Shown: positions 1-8,283 of the stretch, piece by piece
How positions within the stretch are numbered: the first letter of the stretch is position 1
Layout: each line of letters begins with the position of its first letter
Source of the DNA: Brassicibacter mesophilus
GTDB taxonomy: Bacteria; Bacillota; Clostridia; Tissierellales; Proteiniboraceae
Direction of reading: 5' to 3'
DNA: 64,000 bases
NCBI RefSeq assembly: GCF_050433385.1
Contig: NZ_JBNPXI010000004.1
Span: 139,170-203,169, forward strand
Translations under genes and position numbers: made by a program
Notes under the pieces: generated by a model
The model's input: the letters and a program-made list of their open reading frames with translations, nothing else
Told to the model about the DNA's origin: nothing
Database searches by the model: none

Positions 1-682
1 GATTGGCGGCGCAGCAGTTGCAGCAGGGGCTGCGAGAATGTTTCATGCTCCCAAGGTACAGTCAATGGGTGCATTCAGGACATTAGGAGAATTAAATGCT
101 TGTAAAGGAGATGCAGTTACACATTTTTCTTTTGGACTTGGATTTTTGTTTAATGCCGCTGCTTCTGTAGTTGCAGCAGGTGCATTGACACAAGATGTTT
201 TGCATAGGGTAATACCAAACTGGGCAGCAGGACTTCTGCTTCTTAAGAATAAGAAAGTAGAAGAAACTTTACAAGATCCTGCTAAGATGGTGTTTGCAGG
301 GGCTATAACAGGAGCGGTGGTACTTGTTTTCTTAAACACACTAGCATCAATTATACCAGAATCTATGTCAGTTATAGCTCAAAAGATTTTAGGACCAGCA
401 GCTAATTTAATGATAAACCCTGTTATGCCAATTATATTTTGGCTAGCCGCTCTTGATGCAGGTAAGATAACAGGAATATGGGGTACAATCTTAGGTGGGT
501 TAGCCCATATGATAATGGGAAATGCTGTACCAGGTATTGTTTTAGGTATACTTATAGGTCAATCAATTGAAGACAATGGATATGCTAAAGCAACAAATAT
601 TATGATCACAATAGTTACTGTTCTATTCATAGTGATAGCATACTTCAGAGGCTTCTTCGAAAAAGTACTAGCATTATTCTAA
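1..682 (+). CDS. DUF4311 family membrane protein (5' truncated)
   Basis: The reading frame is open from the first bases of the window, so the true start lies upstream and only about 226 C-terminal residues are seen. The protein is strongly hydrophobic, with Gly/Ala-rich membrane segments and a motif around GAFRTLGELNACKGDAVTH. I recognise it as the DUF4311 (EF_0832-like) type that is found with DUF4310, DUF4312, DgaE and DgaF genes. Family and context suggest one membrane subunit of a multi-part uptake system for the substrate handled by the downstream enzymes; that role is inferred and no mechanism is visible. It is followed after 15 bases by the DUF4310 gene, in the same operon. Confidence 0.75.
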   Translation, partial: IGGAAVAAGAARMFHAPKVQSMGAFRTLGELNACKGDAVTHFSFGLGFLFNAAASVVAAGALTQDVLHRVIPNWAAGLLLLKNKKVEETLQDPAKMVFAGAITGAVVLVFLNTLASIIPESMSVIAQKILGPAANLMINPVMPIIFWLAALDAGKITGIWGTILGGLAHMIMGNAVPGIVLGILIGQSIEDNGYAKATNIMITIVTVLFIVIAYFRGFFEKVLALF

Positions 683-697
683 TAAAGGGGGATAAAT

Positions 698-1369
698 ATG
701 GATACTGTTAAGGTTAATGATTCTGGATTTATGAATAGATTAAGAGAAATCCTTTTAAAAGAATACACTTTTCCAATATTAGTAGCATTAGCATCTGCGG
801 CTATATTTGCTGGAACACATATGTATGTTGCTCACCATGTTGGAGCTTTTAATGAAATATTTGTAGTACAGATGCTAGATGAAGGATTGCAAGGTGGCGA
901 CTATGCTGCAGCAGCTGGATTTGCAGCTGGGTTTTTGATAGCTAGAATTCTTGAAGGACCTCTTGTTGGAGTTCTAGATATTGGTGGTTCTCTAATGACT
1001 GGTGTAGGTATAGGTATACCTGCGTTGATGCTCGCATCAGGATTTACTTTACCAATAGATAATTTTGCCCTTGCACTGCTTACAGGTGCTGCTATAGGCC
1101 TTATAATTGGAGCAGTTATTATACTTATACGTAAGCTCATGCCGCAGGGTATAGCTTCATCAGGAACTAACATAATGATGGGTGCAGGCAATGCATCAGG
1201 TAGATATTTAGGACCGTTGATTATTATTTCAGCAATACAATACAGTATTCCTGCGGGAGTTGGAGCATTCATAGGAGCAGCTATATTCTATAAAATCGAT
1301 AGGCCAATTGCTGGTGGAGCAATATTAGGAGCAATGATATTAGCTAGCTTTTTCCCAGTGTTGGCATAA
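698..1369 (+). CDS. DUF4310 family membrane protein
   Basis: A 223-residue, highly hydrophobic protein with about six predicted membrane segments and a conserved-looking stretch around GTNIMMGAGNASGRYLGP. It matches my memory of the DUF4310 (EF_0833-like) family, which is always next to DUF4311 and DgaE/DgaF-type genes. The ATG start has a good AAAGGGGGA ribosome site 6-8 bases upstream. It probably forms a membrane complex with the preceding DUF4311 protein, perhaps for import of an amino-sugar acid or similar compound; the substrate is not known from sequence. Confidence 0.75.
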   Translation: MDTVKVNDSGFMNRLREILLKEYTFPILVALASAAIFAGTHMYVAHHVGAFNEIFVVQMLDEGLQGGDYAAAAGFAAGFLIARILEGPLVGVLDIGGSLMTGVGIGIPALMLASGFTLPIDNFALALLTGAAIGLIIGAVIILIRKLMPQGIASSGTNIMMGAGNASGRYLGPLIIISAIQYSIPAGVGAFIGAAIFYKIDRPIAGGAILGAMILASFFPVLA

Positions 1370-1380
1370 TTATAAGGATG

Positions 1381-1419
1381 AAACAGGAGGATATGGTATT
1401 TGCCATATTCTTCTGTTTT
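1381..1419 (+). terminator. Intra-operon hairpin before the PLP enzyme
   Basis: A long hairpin with arms AAACAGGAGGATATGG and CCATATTCTTCTGTTT (two mismatches), followed by only a short T run, lies between the DUF4310 gene and the dgaE-like gene. It may act as an attenuator or as an mRNA processing/stability element that separates expression of the membrane subunits from that of the enzymes. Confidence 0.5.
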
Positions 1420-1436
1420 GATAAGGAGGACTACAC

Positions 1437-2552
1437 ATGAATATATATGAACAAATTAATCTTAAGAAAGTTATAAACGCTAGTGGAAAAATGACAGCAT
1501 TAGGAGCATCAATAGTAAATCCTTTAGTAGCAGATTATATGAAAGAAGCCGCAATGAACTATGTAATTATTGAAGCTCTTATAGATAAAGCTGGAGAGAT
1601 AATAGCTTCGTACACTGGGGCAGAAGATGGGTGCGTTACTATAGGAGCTTCAGCTGGAATAGCTATATCCACAGCTGCTTGTATAGCAAAGGATAACTTG
1701 AGCCATATAGAAAGACTTCCTGATAGTGAAGGCATGAATAATGAGGTTATAATTCAAAAAGGTCACTCTGTTAACTTTGGAGCTCCTATAGCTCAGATGA
1801 TAAGACTAGGTGGAGGAGTCCCTATAGAAGTAGGTCAAGCAAACAAGGTAGAAAAAGACCATATTGAGGCTGCAATCAATGATAAAACTGTTGCATTGCT
1901 ATATGTAAAGTCTCATCATGCAGTTCAAAAAGGTATGGTCTCAATGAAAGATATGATAGAAATAGCTCATAAATACAATTTACCTCTTATAGTAGACGGT
2001 GCCGCGGAGGAAGATCTAAAGAAATATGTTGCACTAGGTATAGATTTAGTAATATACAGTGGAGGAAAGGCAATTGAGGGTTCTACATCAGGGTTTATAG
2101 CTGGAAAAAAGCAATTGATATCATATTGTAAAAAGCAATATAAAGGTATAGGAAGAGCTATGAAGGTAGGCAAAGAAAATATAATGGGTCTATTAAAAGC
2201 TATTGAGTTATATTCAACTAAAGATAAAAAATCAACTGTTGAAAAGCAAAAAAAATTAGTTCAATGGATGGCAGATGAAATAGACAAAATAGATGGATTG
2301 ACTGCTTCAATTATTAAGGATGAAGCAGGTAGAGAAATATACAGGGTAAGTGTTAAAGTAAACACTAACTTAAAAAATATAGATGCTACACATGTAATAA
2401 AGGAATTAGAAGGTGGAGCACCAGCTATATATACAAGAAATCATTATGCTAACATCGGCATTATCAATATAGACCCAAGACCTATGATTGATGGAGATGA
2501 AAAATATATTGTAAATAGATTGAAAGAAATAATGGAAAATCTCAGTGAATAG
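1437..2552 (+). CDS. DgaE/SelA-like PLP-dependent enzyme
   Basis: A 371-residue fold-type I pyridoxal-phosphate enzyme of the SelA-related DgaE family. The likely PLP lysine is Lys211 in IYSGGKAIEGSTSGF, preceded by the aspartate motif in PLIVDGAAEEDL. In Salmonella, DgaE is a 2-amino-3-deoxy-gluconate(glucosaminate)-6-phosphate ammonia lyase making KDGP, which DgaF then splits; that chemistry is established for the family founder, while the exact substrate here is inferred. The start has AAGGAGGA upstream. It runs 10 bases from the dgaF-like gene, which supports a two-step pathway. No PTS genes are seen in the visible part of the operon. Confidence 0.8.
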   Translation: MNIYEQINLKKVINASGKMTALGASIVNPLVADYMKEAAMNYVIIEALIDKAGEIIASYTGAEDGCVTIGASAGIAISTAACIAKDNLSHIERLPDSEGMNNEVIIQKGHSVNFGAPIAQMIRLGGGVPIEVGQANKVEKDHIEAAINDKTVALLYVKSHHAVQKGMVSMKDMIEIAHKYNLPLIVDGAAEEDLKKYVALGIDLVIYSGGKAIEGSTSGFIAGKKQLISYCKKQYKGIGRAMKVGKENIMGLLKAIELYSTKDKKSTVEKQKKLVQWMADEIDKIDGLTASIIKDEAGREIYRVSVKVNTNLKNIDATHVIKELEGGAPAIYTRNHYANIGIINIDPRPMIDGDEKYIVNRLKEIMENLSE

Positions 2553-2562
2553 GGGGATAAAT

Positions 2563-3315
2563 ATGGATTTGAATAAATATGATTTTTATAAGGGTAGAGT
2601 TGCTTTAAATCTATTAGCTAAAGACATACCAAATGCTAAGGAAGTAGAAAACGTGTTAGATGGCAACGTGTTTATTGGATTATTATCGAAAAACTTTGAG
2701 AATACTGAAGTAGCTATAAAGTATTTTAGAGAATTTAAAAAAGAAATAAAAACTATTTCTGTAGGGCTAGGTGATGGAGACCCGAACCAATGGAAAATGG
2801 CAGCAGAAATTGCTGCTGAAACAGATCCAGGCCATGTTAATCAAGTTTTTACTACAGCCCCATACACTTTGGGATTATTAAAAGGAAAGGGTTGTACTAG
2901 AACAATAGTAAACGCTCTTATCAGTCCTTCTGGTGAAGTAGGCAAAGTTATCATATCTACAGGTCCTCATAGTAGTCAAATGAATACTGCAGTAATAGAC
3001 ACAAAAACGGCATTAAGTATGTTGAAGGATACAGGAATTATGTCAGTAAAGTTTTTCCACATGAAGGGCTTGAAGCATATAGATGAGCTTAAGGAAGTAG
3101 CTATGGCTTGTGCTGAAGTAGGCATCCCTATAATAGAGCCAACAGGAGGCATAACTACTGACAACCTATATACTATAATAAAGACATGCGTAGATGCAGG
3201 TTGCGAGAAAGTAATACCTCATGTATACAGCGCTGCTATAGACAAAGTAACTGGGTTAACAGATACTAACATTGTAAGAGACTTATATGAAAGCATAAAG
3301 TCAGCCCTTAAGTAG
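2563..3315 (+). CDS. DgaF-like KDGP aldolase family protein
   Basis: About 250 residues, a TIM-barrel of the DgaF/EF_0839 (2-dehydro-3-deoxy-phosphogluconate aldolase) family. Visible signatures are GLGDGDPNQWKMAAEIA near the N-terminus, the lysine-containing strand SVKFFHMKGLKHI, and the C-terminal phosphate-site stretch EPTGGITTDN. The predicted reaction is cleavage of the keto-deoxy sugar acid phosphate made by the DgaE-like enzyme to pyruvate and glyceraldehyde 3-phosphate. I chose the ATG at 2563, with AGGGGGATAA in front, over an upstream in-frame GTG at 2545 that overlaps the previous gene. Confidence 0.8.
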   Translation: MDLNKYDFYKGRVALNLLAKDIPNAKEVENVLDGNVFIGLLSKNFENTEVAIKYFREFKKEIKTISVGLGDGDPNQWKMAAEIAAETDPGHVNQVFTTAPYTLGLLKGKGCTRTIVNALISPSGEVGKVIISTGPHSSQMNTAVIDTKTALSMLKDTGIMSVKFFHMKGLKHIDELKEVAMACAEVGIPIIEPTGGITTDNLYTIIKTCVDAGCEKVIPHVYSAAIDKVTGLTDTNIVRDLYESIKSALK

Positions 3316-3635
3316 GAAAGTATAAGACTAGCTGCTATAGACATGCTTAAATTCGCAGATGAATGTGCAGCAATAAAAAATTCTGATGATGAGTTTTAAA
3401 ATAGCCTGAGCTATACATGAAAGCACACAAGTAATGATAGCGTAGCTTGAATAATAGAAATCATTACAAAAAATGCCCGATAAGCAGTAAACTTATCAGG
3501 CATTTTTTATATTTTACTATTAGTAATATTAAAAGTGATACTTTTTATAATTTGAACTTAAAAAATATCAAGGGGTCTTTTATTTTTCTGTTGCTATGAT
3601 ATAGTATATTTAATGAATAAAAAAGTTCATACTAT
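3316..3635. other. Intergenic region with possible coding remnant
   Basis: Directly after the TAG of the aldolase gene, the same frame stays open for about 27 more codons (to the TAA near 3397-3399) and has protein-like composition. This may be a remnant of an earlier, longer coding region. The rest of the stretch contains one terminator and AT-rich sequence before the nucleotidyltransferase gene; no other gene is visible. Confidence 0.4.
3468..3509 (+). terminator. Rho-independent terminator of the dga-like operon
   Basis: Hairpin with arms AAAAAATGCC-GATAAG and CTTATC-GGCATTTTTT (one C/A mismatch) ending in a T run. It closes the DUF4311/DUF4310/dgaEF transcript. Confidence 0.85.
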
Positions 3636-3677
3636 ATGAATTTAAATAACTCAAATATGGTTAAAATGGTGATAGGT

Positions 3678-4187
3678 ATGGATATAAAGAAGCAGTTAGA
3701 AAATAGAATATTTGAAATGGAAAAGGTAGCTCAATTGTTTGAAATTAAACCATTTGACATGTTTCTTTTAGGAGGTTCTGCATGTATATTAGGAGGATAT
3801 TCGTATAGAGCAACAAGGGATTTTGATTTTATGGATTTAAACTATTCTTCTAGGCTGGACAAAGTATTTGTTCATTTGAGAGATTTTGATATGCTAGAGT
3901 ACGAGAGTACATTAATCTCTCCTATATATAAGGAGAGGTCAAAGAAGCTTGATAAATTTGATTATCTAAACATCTATATACTTTCTGTTGAAGATATAAT
4001 TGTAAGCAAAATAATAAGGCTGGAACAGAAGGATATACAAGACATAGACGAGCTTATTAAAATTGCTGATAAAAAGGTTATAAATAAAATTATAGACGAA
4101 GTTTTAAGTAGAGATGATTTATTTGAATCAAAAAAGAAGTATTTTGAAGAAAAGTTACCTTCGTTTAGGGAGAGATATAATGTATAG
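3678..4187 (+). CDS. DUF6036-like nucleotidyltransferase
   Basis: About 169 residues. The segment FLLGGSACILGGYSYRATRDFDFMD carries the polymerase-beta-type GG...D-F-D signature of the nucleotidyltransferase superfamily, as in DUF6036 and AbiEii-like proteins. The ATG at 3678 is preceded by GTGATAGG; an alternative ATG at 3636 would add 14 residues but lacks a good ribosome site. The TAG overlaps the ATG of the next gene, so the two are translationally coupled. Such pairs can be toxin-antitoxin or defence modules, but no activity can be assigned from the sequence alone. Confidence 0.65.
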   Translation: MDIKKQLENRIFEMEKVAQLFEIKPFDMFLLGGSACILGGYSYRATRDFDFMDLNYSSRLDKVFVHLRDFDMLEYESTLISPIYKERSKKLDKFDYLNIYILSVEDIIVSKIIRLEQKDIQDIDELIKIADKKVINKIIDEVLSRDDLFESKKKYFEEKLPSFRERYNV

Positions 4188-4524
4188 AATACTTTGTGAA
4201 AGCTATAAAAACTACATGAAAGATTTTTCTCTTGAAAACTGCAAAGATTATCGATATAAGATTATGCTACCATTTAAATTACTAATAGATTTAGATGAAT
4301 ACAAAGAAGAAAAGAAGAATGATACACTAAACTATAGAAAATTACAAGACTTTATCTGGCTAGTAAAACAAAATATCAATGAGTACCCTAATTTCAAAGC
4401 CTTATTATGGAGCTTAGAGTCAAGAGGTATTTATGGTAAAAGCTATGGTATATTGACTAATGAAGAGTTTACTGAACAAACAAAAATCATGAATATGTTT
4501 TTAAAGTTATGTTATTGGAATTAG
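4180..4524 (+). CDS. Hypothetical partner of the nucleotidyltransferase
   Basis: A 114-residue, charged, soluble protein that I do not recognise. It starts at an ATG inside the last codons of the upstream nucleotidyltransferase gene (8-base overlap), with AGGGAGAG as ribosome site, so the two products are probably made together. No signal peptide, membrane segment or catalytic motif is evident. By arrangement it could be the cognate partner of a two-gene toxin-antitoxin-like unit; this is inference only. Confidence 0.55.
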   Translation: MYRILCESYKNYMKDFSLENCKDYRYKIMLPFKLLIDLDEYKEEKKNDTLNYRKLQDFIWLVKQNINEYPNFKALLWSLESRGIYGKSYGILTNEEFTEQTKIMNMFLKLCYWN

Positions 4525-4711
4525 AGCAGATTTTTTAGAAGATCTGCTTTTTAATTGTCTTATCATTTTTAAATGCACCTTCCCACTTATTTTTTCAGAT
4601 TCTTTATTATTGTCGTAGCATTAATATAAATGATATACTTTAGATAATTAATGAACGGACAATAATAAAAATTAACTGGAAGAAAAATATTGCAGTTGGA
4701 GGTGAGGATAA

Positions 4712-5465
4712 ATGGATACAGCCCTAGTAAATGCCTTAAGAGAAATGCTGAGAGAAGAACTAAGAGAAGAGATTAGACCGATTAATAAAAAACTAGATTC
4801 ATTAGAAATAGAAACAAAGGACATGAGTAAAAGGCTAAATTCATTAGAAACAGAGACAAAGGGCATGAGTGAAAGGCTAAATTCATTAGAAACAGAGACA
4901 AAGGGCATGAGTGAAAGGCTAAATTCATTAGAAATAGAAACAAAGGACATGAGTAAAAGGCTAAATTCATTAGAAACAGAGACAAAGGGCATGAGTGAAA
5001 GGCTAAATTCATTAGAAANNNNNNNNNNNNNNNNNNNNNNNNNNNNNNNNNNNNNNNNNNNNNNNNNNNNNNNNNNNNNNNNNNNNNNNNNNNNNNNNNN
5101 NNNNNNNNNNNNNGAAAACAGAGACAAAGGGCATGAGTGAAAGGCTAAATTCATTAGAAACAGAGACAAAGGGTATGAGTGAAAGGCTAAATTCATTAGA
5201 AACAGAGACAAAAGGTATGGTCAAAAGGCTTGATTCATTAAAAATAGATGTAGAGGGGATAAAAGAAGAGCATGGAGCATTGTTGAGAGGAATTGAAGAG
5301 AAGCTACAACTACAATCAAATTCAATAGAAAAGATAGAGTATATAGAAGGTGATATAAAAGCCATAAAGAAAGATATAAATAAAATCAAGAAAGATATTA
5401 ATATAGTAGAACAAGTAACTGCTAAAAATTGGTCGGAAATTAGTGAACTTAAAGCAGTTAGATAG
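4712..5465 (+). CDS. Coiled-coil protein with 14-residue tandem repeats (interrupted by N gap)
   Basis: The protein starts MDTALVNALREMLREELREE, then runs into near-identical 14-residue (42-bp) repeats of the form SERLNSLETETKGM, with a variant SKRLNSLEIETKDM. Fourteen residues are two heptads, so a long rod-like coiled coil is expected. A C-terminal non-repeat tail of about 80 residues (to ELKAVR) is also helical. The N stretch splits the gene, and the frame after it differs from the frame before it, so the stated gap length cannot be right if the gene is intact. No known function. GGAGGTGAGG lies just before the ATG. Copy number of the repeats probably varies between strains. Confidence 0.7.
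4798..5222 (+). repeat. 42-bp tandem repeats in coiled-coil gene
   Basis: Near-perfect 42-bp units, with two sequence variants differing in the GAAACAGAG versus GAAATAGAA part, recur on both sides of the N gap. Such arrays are prone to slippage and collapse in short-read assembly, which explains the gap. Confidence 0.9.
5019..5113. other. Assembly gap (95 N)
   Basis: Ninety-five consecutive N inside the 42-bp repeat array. Flanking repeat frames are offset by one base relative to a 95-bp gap, so the length is an estimate. Confidence 0.98.
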
Positions 5466-5487
5466 TAAAATTTCATATAATATATTC

Positions 5488-5534
5488 TAAAGAACTGATA
5501 GGCATATCAACAGCTTATCAGTTCTTTAGTTTTA
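5488..5534 (+). terminator. Terminator of coiled-coil gene
   Basis: Hairpin with arms AAAGAACTGATA and TATCAGTTCTTT followed by AGTTTT. Confidence 0.8.
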
Positions 5535-5571
5535 ATGGTTAAAATCTTATGAAAATGTTTTCAAAATATTA

Positions 5572-5600
5572 TTGCAAAAGTAAAAAAACTTATATATAAT
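5572..5600 (+). promoter_or_regulatory. SigA-type promoter of the ROK operon
   Basis: TTGCAA at 5572-5577 and TATAAT at 5595-5600 with a 17-base spacer, ending eight bases before the palindrome that overlaps the expected transcription start. Confidence 0.7.
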
Positions 5601-5607
5601 AAAATCA

Positions 5608-5636
5608 ACATACTTAATTAACTTAATTAAGTATGT
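5608..5636. promoter_or_regulatory. Perfect 29-bp palindrome, probable ROK operator
   Basis: Two 14-base arms, ACATACTTAATTAA and its exact complement, surround a single central C. It lies just downstream of the -10 box and 31 bases before the ROK regulator start codon, so binding would block initiation. Internal TTAATTAA half-sites are the kind of AT-rich dyad used by ROK (XylR/NagC) repressors. Autoregulation is inferred. Confidence 0.8.
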
Positions 5637-5667
5637 ATAATAATTACCTAAGTGAAAGGAAGATACT

Positions 5668-6879
5668 ATGACAAAAATGGATAAAGGATTAAATAGTATT
5701 TCTTTAAAATACAAAAATCAAGCACTTATACTAGAAAAAATAAAACAATGTGGCTCTATATCAAGAGCAGAGCTTTCAAAGCAATTGGGGCTCAGCGCTC
5801 CTAGTATATCTAAGAACATAGAGCTTTTATTAGAAAAAGGAATAATACTAGAAACGGGAATCGGAGAGTCTAGTGGTGGAAGAAAGCCAATAGTATTAGA
5901 GTACAACTATGATTATTGCTATATTATTGCTCTGGCATTAAAAGAAGATAAGCTAACTTCTGCTATATCTAACTTAAAAGGAGATATTATTTTTGAGTAT
6001 AAAATTGAGAAAGATTTTTCTGGACTAGACAAAGGAACAATTCTATCAGAAATAGATAATAGCATAAAAATTATCTTTGATAATACACAAATTTTACTAT
6101 CGACAGTAAAGTGCATAGTAATATCTTTACCAGGTATTGTTGATGACAATATAGTTAAAGTTTCAAATATATTTCCTCAGTTACAGGGAGAGCTTATTAA
6201 AGACTATATGTTAACCAATTACAATATTGATATCCAAATAAAGAATGATATTAACTCAAAGGCAATAGGAGAGTATTGGAAGCTTCCAGAAGCGTCATAT
6301 AACAACATAGTTTATATAAGTCCAGAAAAAACGGGTGTAGGATCAGGGATAATTATCGATGGAAAGCTATATGAAGGTAGCCGCTTTGGTGCCGGTGAAA
6401 TAGGATACATGCTTCTTGATGAAAAATGTCTTCTGTCAGGAAATTGTAAAAAAAGCTATTTAGAAAATATAGTTTCTAACAGAAATATATTAAAATATGC
6501 ATTTGAGTTGTCTTCAGAAAAAGGTGGATACATCAAACAAAAGACAAAAGATGATTTTTCAAATATGACCATAAGGCTTTTAAAAGAAGCTATAGAGCTA
6601 AAAGATGAAGTTGCTATAGAAGTGCTAGGGCTAGTATCTAGATACTTCACTATAAGTATACACAATACAGCAACTATACTGAACCCAGATGTAGTTTTAC
6701 TAGGAGGGATGTTTATAGAGCTTGGGACAGAGCTATTTGAACAAATAAGAAGCTATCTTGAAGCTATTTCTATTATTCCAATTGATATCAGACTTTCAGA
6801 AATAGATGAGATGGCTCAGCTATACGGCTCAATTTATTTTGGAATCAAATATATAAATAAAAAAATACTTGATATTTAA
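5668..6879 (+). CDS. ROK family transcriptional repressor
   Basis: A 403-residue NagC/XylR-type protein. Residues about 15-70 form the winged helix-turn-helix (ISRAELSKQLGLSAPSISKNI), followed by a ROK sugar-kinase-like domain with GVGSGIIIDGKLYEGSRFGAGEIGYM. The usual ROK zinc site CxCGxxGC is reduced to a C-x5-C stretch (KCLLSGNCKKS), so metal binding may be altered. Ribosome site AAAGGAAGA. The gene has its own promoter and a perfect palindrome upstream and heads the transporter/hydantoinase cluster, which it probably represses until a sugar-like inducer is present. The inducer is unknown. Confidence 0.85.
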   Translation: MTKMDKGLNSISLKYKNQALILEKIKQCGSISRAELSKQLGLSAPSISKNIELLLEKGIILETGIGESSGGRKPIVLEYNYDYCYIIALALKEDKLTSAISNLKGDIIFEYKIEKDFSGLDKGTILSEIDNSIKIIFDNTQILLSTVKCIVISLPGIVDDNIVKVSNIFPQLQGELIKDYMLTNYNIDIQIKNDINSKAIGEYWKLPEASYNNIVYISPEKTGVGSGIIIDGKLYEGSRFGAGEIGYMLLDEKCLLSGNCKKSYLENIVSNRNILKYAFELSSEKGGYIKQKTKDDFSNMTIRLLKEAIELKDEVAIEVLGLVSRYFTISIHNTATILNPDVVLLGGMFIELGTELFEQIRSYLEAISIIPIDIRLSEIDEMAQLYGSIYFGIKYINKKILDI

Positions 6880-6945
6880 AATGTTGAAAGGAGGACAGCA
6901 ATAGTAATCCATTATTCATTATCAAAAAAAGGAGGAGCAAATTAA

Positions 6946-8208
6946 ATGTTACAAGGTATATTAATTCTTTTAGTATTTGTTTTATGTGCAGTAGGCATGA
7001 TGAGTAGAAAACTTCCTGCAATAATAGCACTCCCTGTAATGGCAATATTAATCGCAATAATAGCTAGAATACCTGCAAACGATATACTAACAAAGATAAT
7101 AGGAGATGGCGCAGTAAGACTTTCAAGTGCAATGGCAGCAGCAATGTTTGGGGGTATGCTATCACAAGTAATCAATAGAACAGGCATAGCAAACTCAATA
7201 ATAAAAAGAGCAGCAGAGCTAGCTGGTGACAGCCCAGTAATAGTAGCATTAGTAATAGCTGCAGCTGTAGCATTTGTGTTTACATCAATAGGTGGGTTAG
7301 GAGCATTTATCATGGTAGGAACAATAGTGCTTCCTATAATGATATCAGTAGGAATAGATGGAATAGCAGCAGGGTCAATAATGCTGATAGCTTTTAAAAT
7401 AGGCATACTATTTAACATGTATAACTATGCATTCTATAGTGATGTACTAGGAATACCTGTTCAAGAGCTTAAGGTATTTGCATTAGTATATGGAGCAATA
7501 ACAGCAGTAGCAACAACAGTATTTATCTTAGTAAATGTAAGAAAAGGTAGAACTAGAACAGCTTGGGCAATGCCAAATTCAAATATGGTAGATTCGGATA
7601 AGAAGAATGTTCCAGTTTACGCACTTATCACACCTCTTATACCAATATTATTAGTATTTGTATGGAAGGTTCATGTAATACCAGCAATATTGTCAGGTGC
7701 ATTATATGGAATAATTACGACAAAACCAAAAGATATAGTTAATATATTATCGAGCAGCTTAATAGAGGGAATAAAGGATGTAGCTCCAGCAATTGCATTG
7801 ATGATAGGAATCGGAATGGTTTTACTCGCAGTAATGAACGAAACAACTGCAGCTATTATGCAGCCAATAATAACAGCTGTGGTACCATCATCAAAAATAA
7901 CATACATATTATTCTTTGCAATACTATCACCACTTGCACTATATCGTGGACCACTCAACCTATGGGGGTTAGGAAGCGGTATAGCAGGATTAATGCTTGC
8001 AGCAGGAACATTAAGTCCAATGACAATAACAGCAGCACTATTGGCGTTAAGTGCAGTACAAGACGTTGCAGATCCAACAAATACACACAATGTATGGGCA
8101 GCAAACTTTTTAGAAATAGACACATCAGCATTGTTAAAGAAAACATTCCCATATGTATTTGGTGTAGCTGTAGTATGTCTAATATATACAACCCTATTTA
8201 TATGGTAA
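6946..8208 (+). CDS. Ion-transporter/GntP-like secondary transporter
   Basis: A 420-residue integral membrane protein with about 11-12 predicted helices and two halves, in the style of the ion-transporter superfamily (GntP, citrate and related carriers). Conserved-looking parts include GGLGAFIMVGTIVLPI and SPLALYRGPLNLWGLGSG. Ribosome site AAAGGAGGAGC before the ATG. It lies between a ROK repressor and a hydantoinase gene, so it most likely imports the substrate of this cluster; which compound is not visible. A second, orphan AAAGGAGG lies 50 bases upstream with no start codon after it. Confidence 0.7.
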   Translation: MLQGILILLVFVLCAVGMMSRKLPAIIALPVMAILIAIIARIPANDILTKIIGDGAVRLSSAMAAAMFGGMLSQVINRTGIANSIIKRAAELAGDSPVIVALVIAAAVAFVFTSIGGLGAFIMVGTIVLPIMISVGIDGIAAGSIMLIAFKIGILFNMYNYAFYSDVLGIPVQELKVFALVYGAITAVATTVFILVNVRKGRTRTAWAMPNSNMVDSDKKNVPVYALITPLIPILLVFVWKVHVIPAILSGALYGIITTKPKDIVNILSSSLIEGIKDVAPAIALMIGIGMVLLAVMNETTAAIMQPIITAVVPSSKITYILFFAILSPLALYRGPLNLWGLGSGIAGLMLAAGTLSPMTITAALLALSAVQDVADPTNTHNVWAANFLEIDTSALLKKTFPYVFGVAVVCLIYTTLFIW

Positions 8209-8223
8209 AAATGTAATCTACGT

Positions 8224-8249
8224 AAAAGCAGGCTAATCCCTGCTTTTAT
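8224..8249 (+). terminator. Intra-operon terminator/attenuator
   Basis: Hairpin AAAAGCAGG-CTAAT-CCTGCTTTT between the transporter and hydantoinase genes. Its short T run suggests partial termination, giving more transporter than enzyme transcript. Confidence 0.65.
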
Positions 8250-8283
8250 GTATAATACATAAACTGATAAAGGAGGAAAATAA

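Noticed and set aside
4672..5476. Long minus-strand open frames over the repeat gene
   Set aside because: They are produced by the repetitive sequence, have no ribosome sites, and give low-complexity Ser/Phe/Leu-rich translations.
6881..6945. Orphan AAAGGAGG and a seven-codon mini-ORF (MLKGGQQ) before the transporter
   Set aside because: The mini-ORF has no ribosome site of its own and the orphan Shine-Dalgarno is not followed by a usual start codon; probably chance or a decayed start.
8224..8249. Hairpin considered as the end of the ROK operon
   Set aside because: The T run is short, and the downstream genes are close, same-strand and functionally linked, so I treat it as an attenuator.
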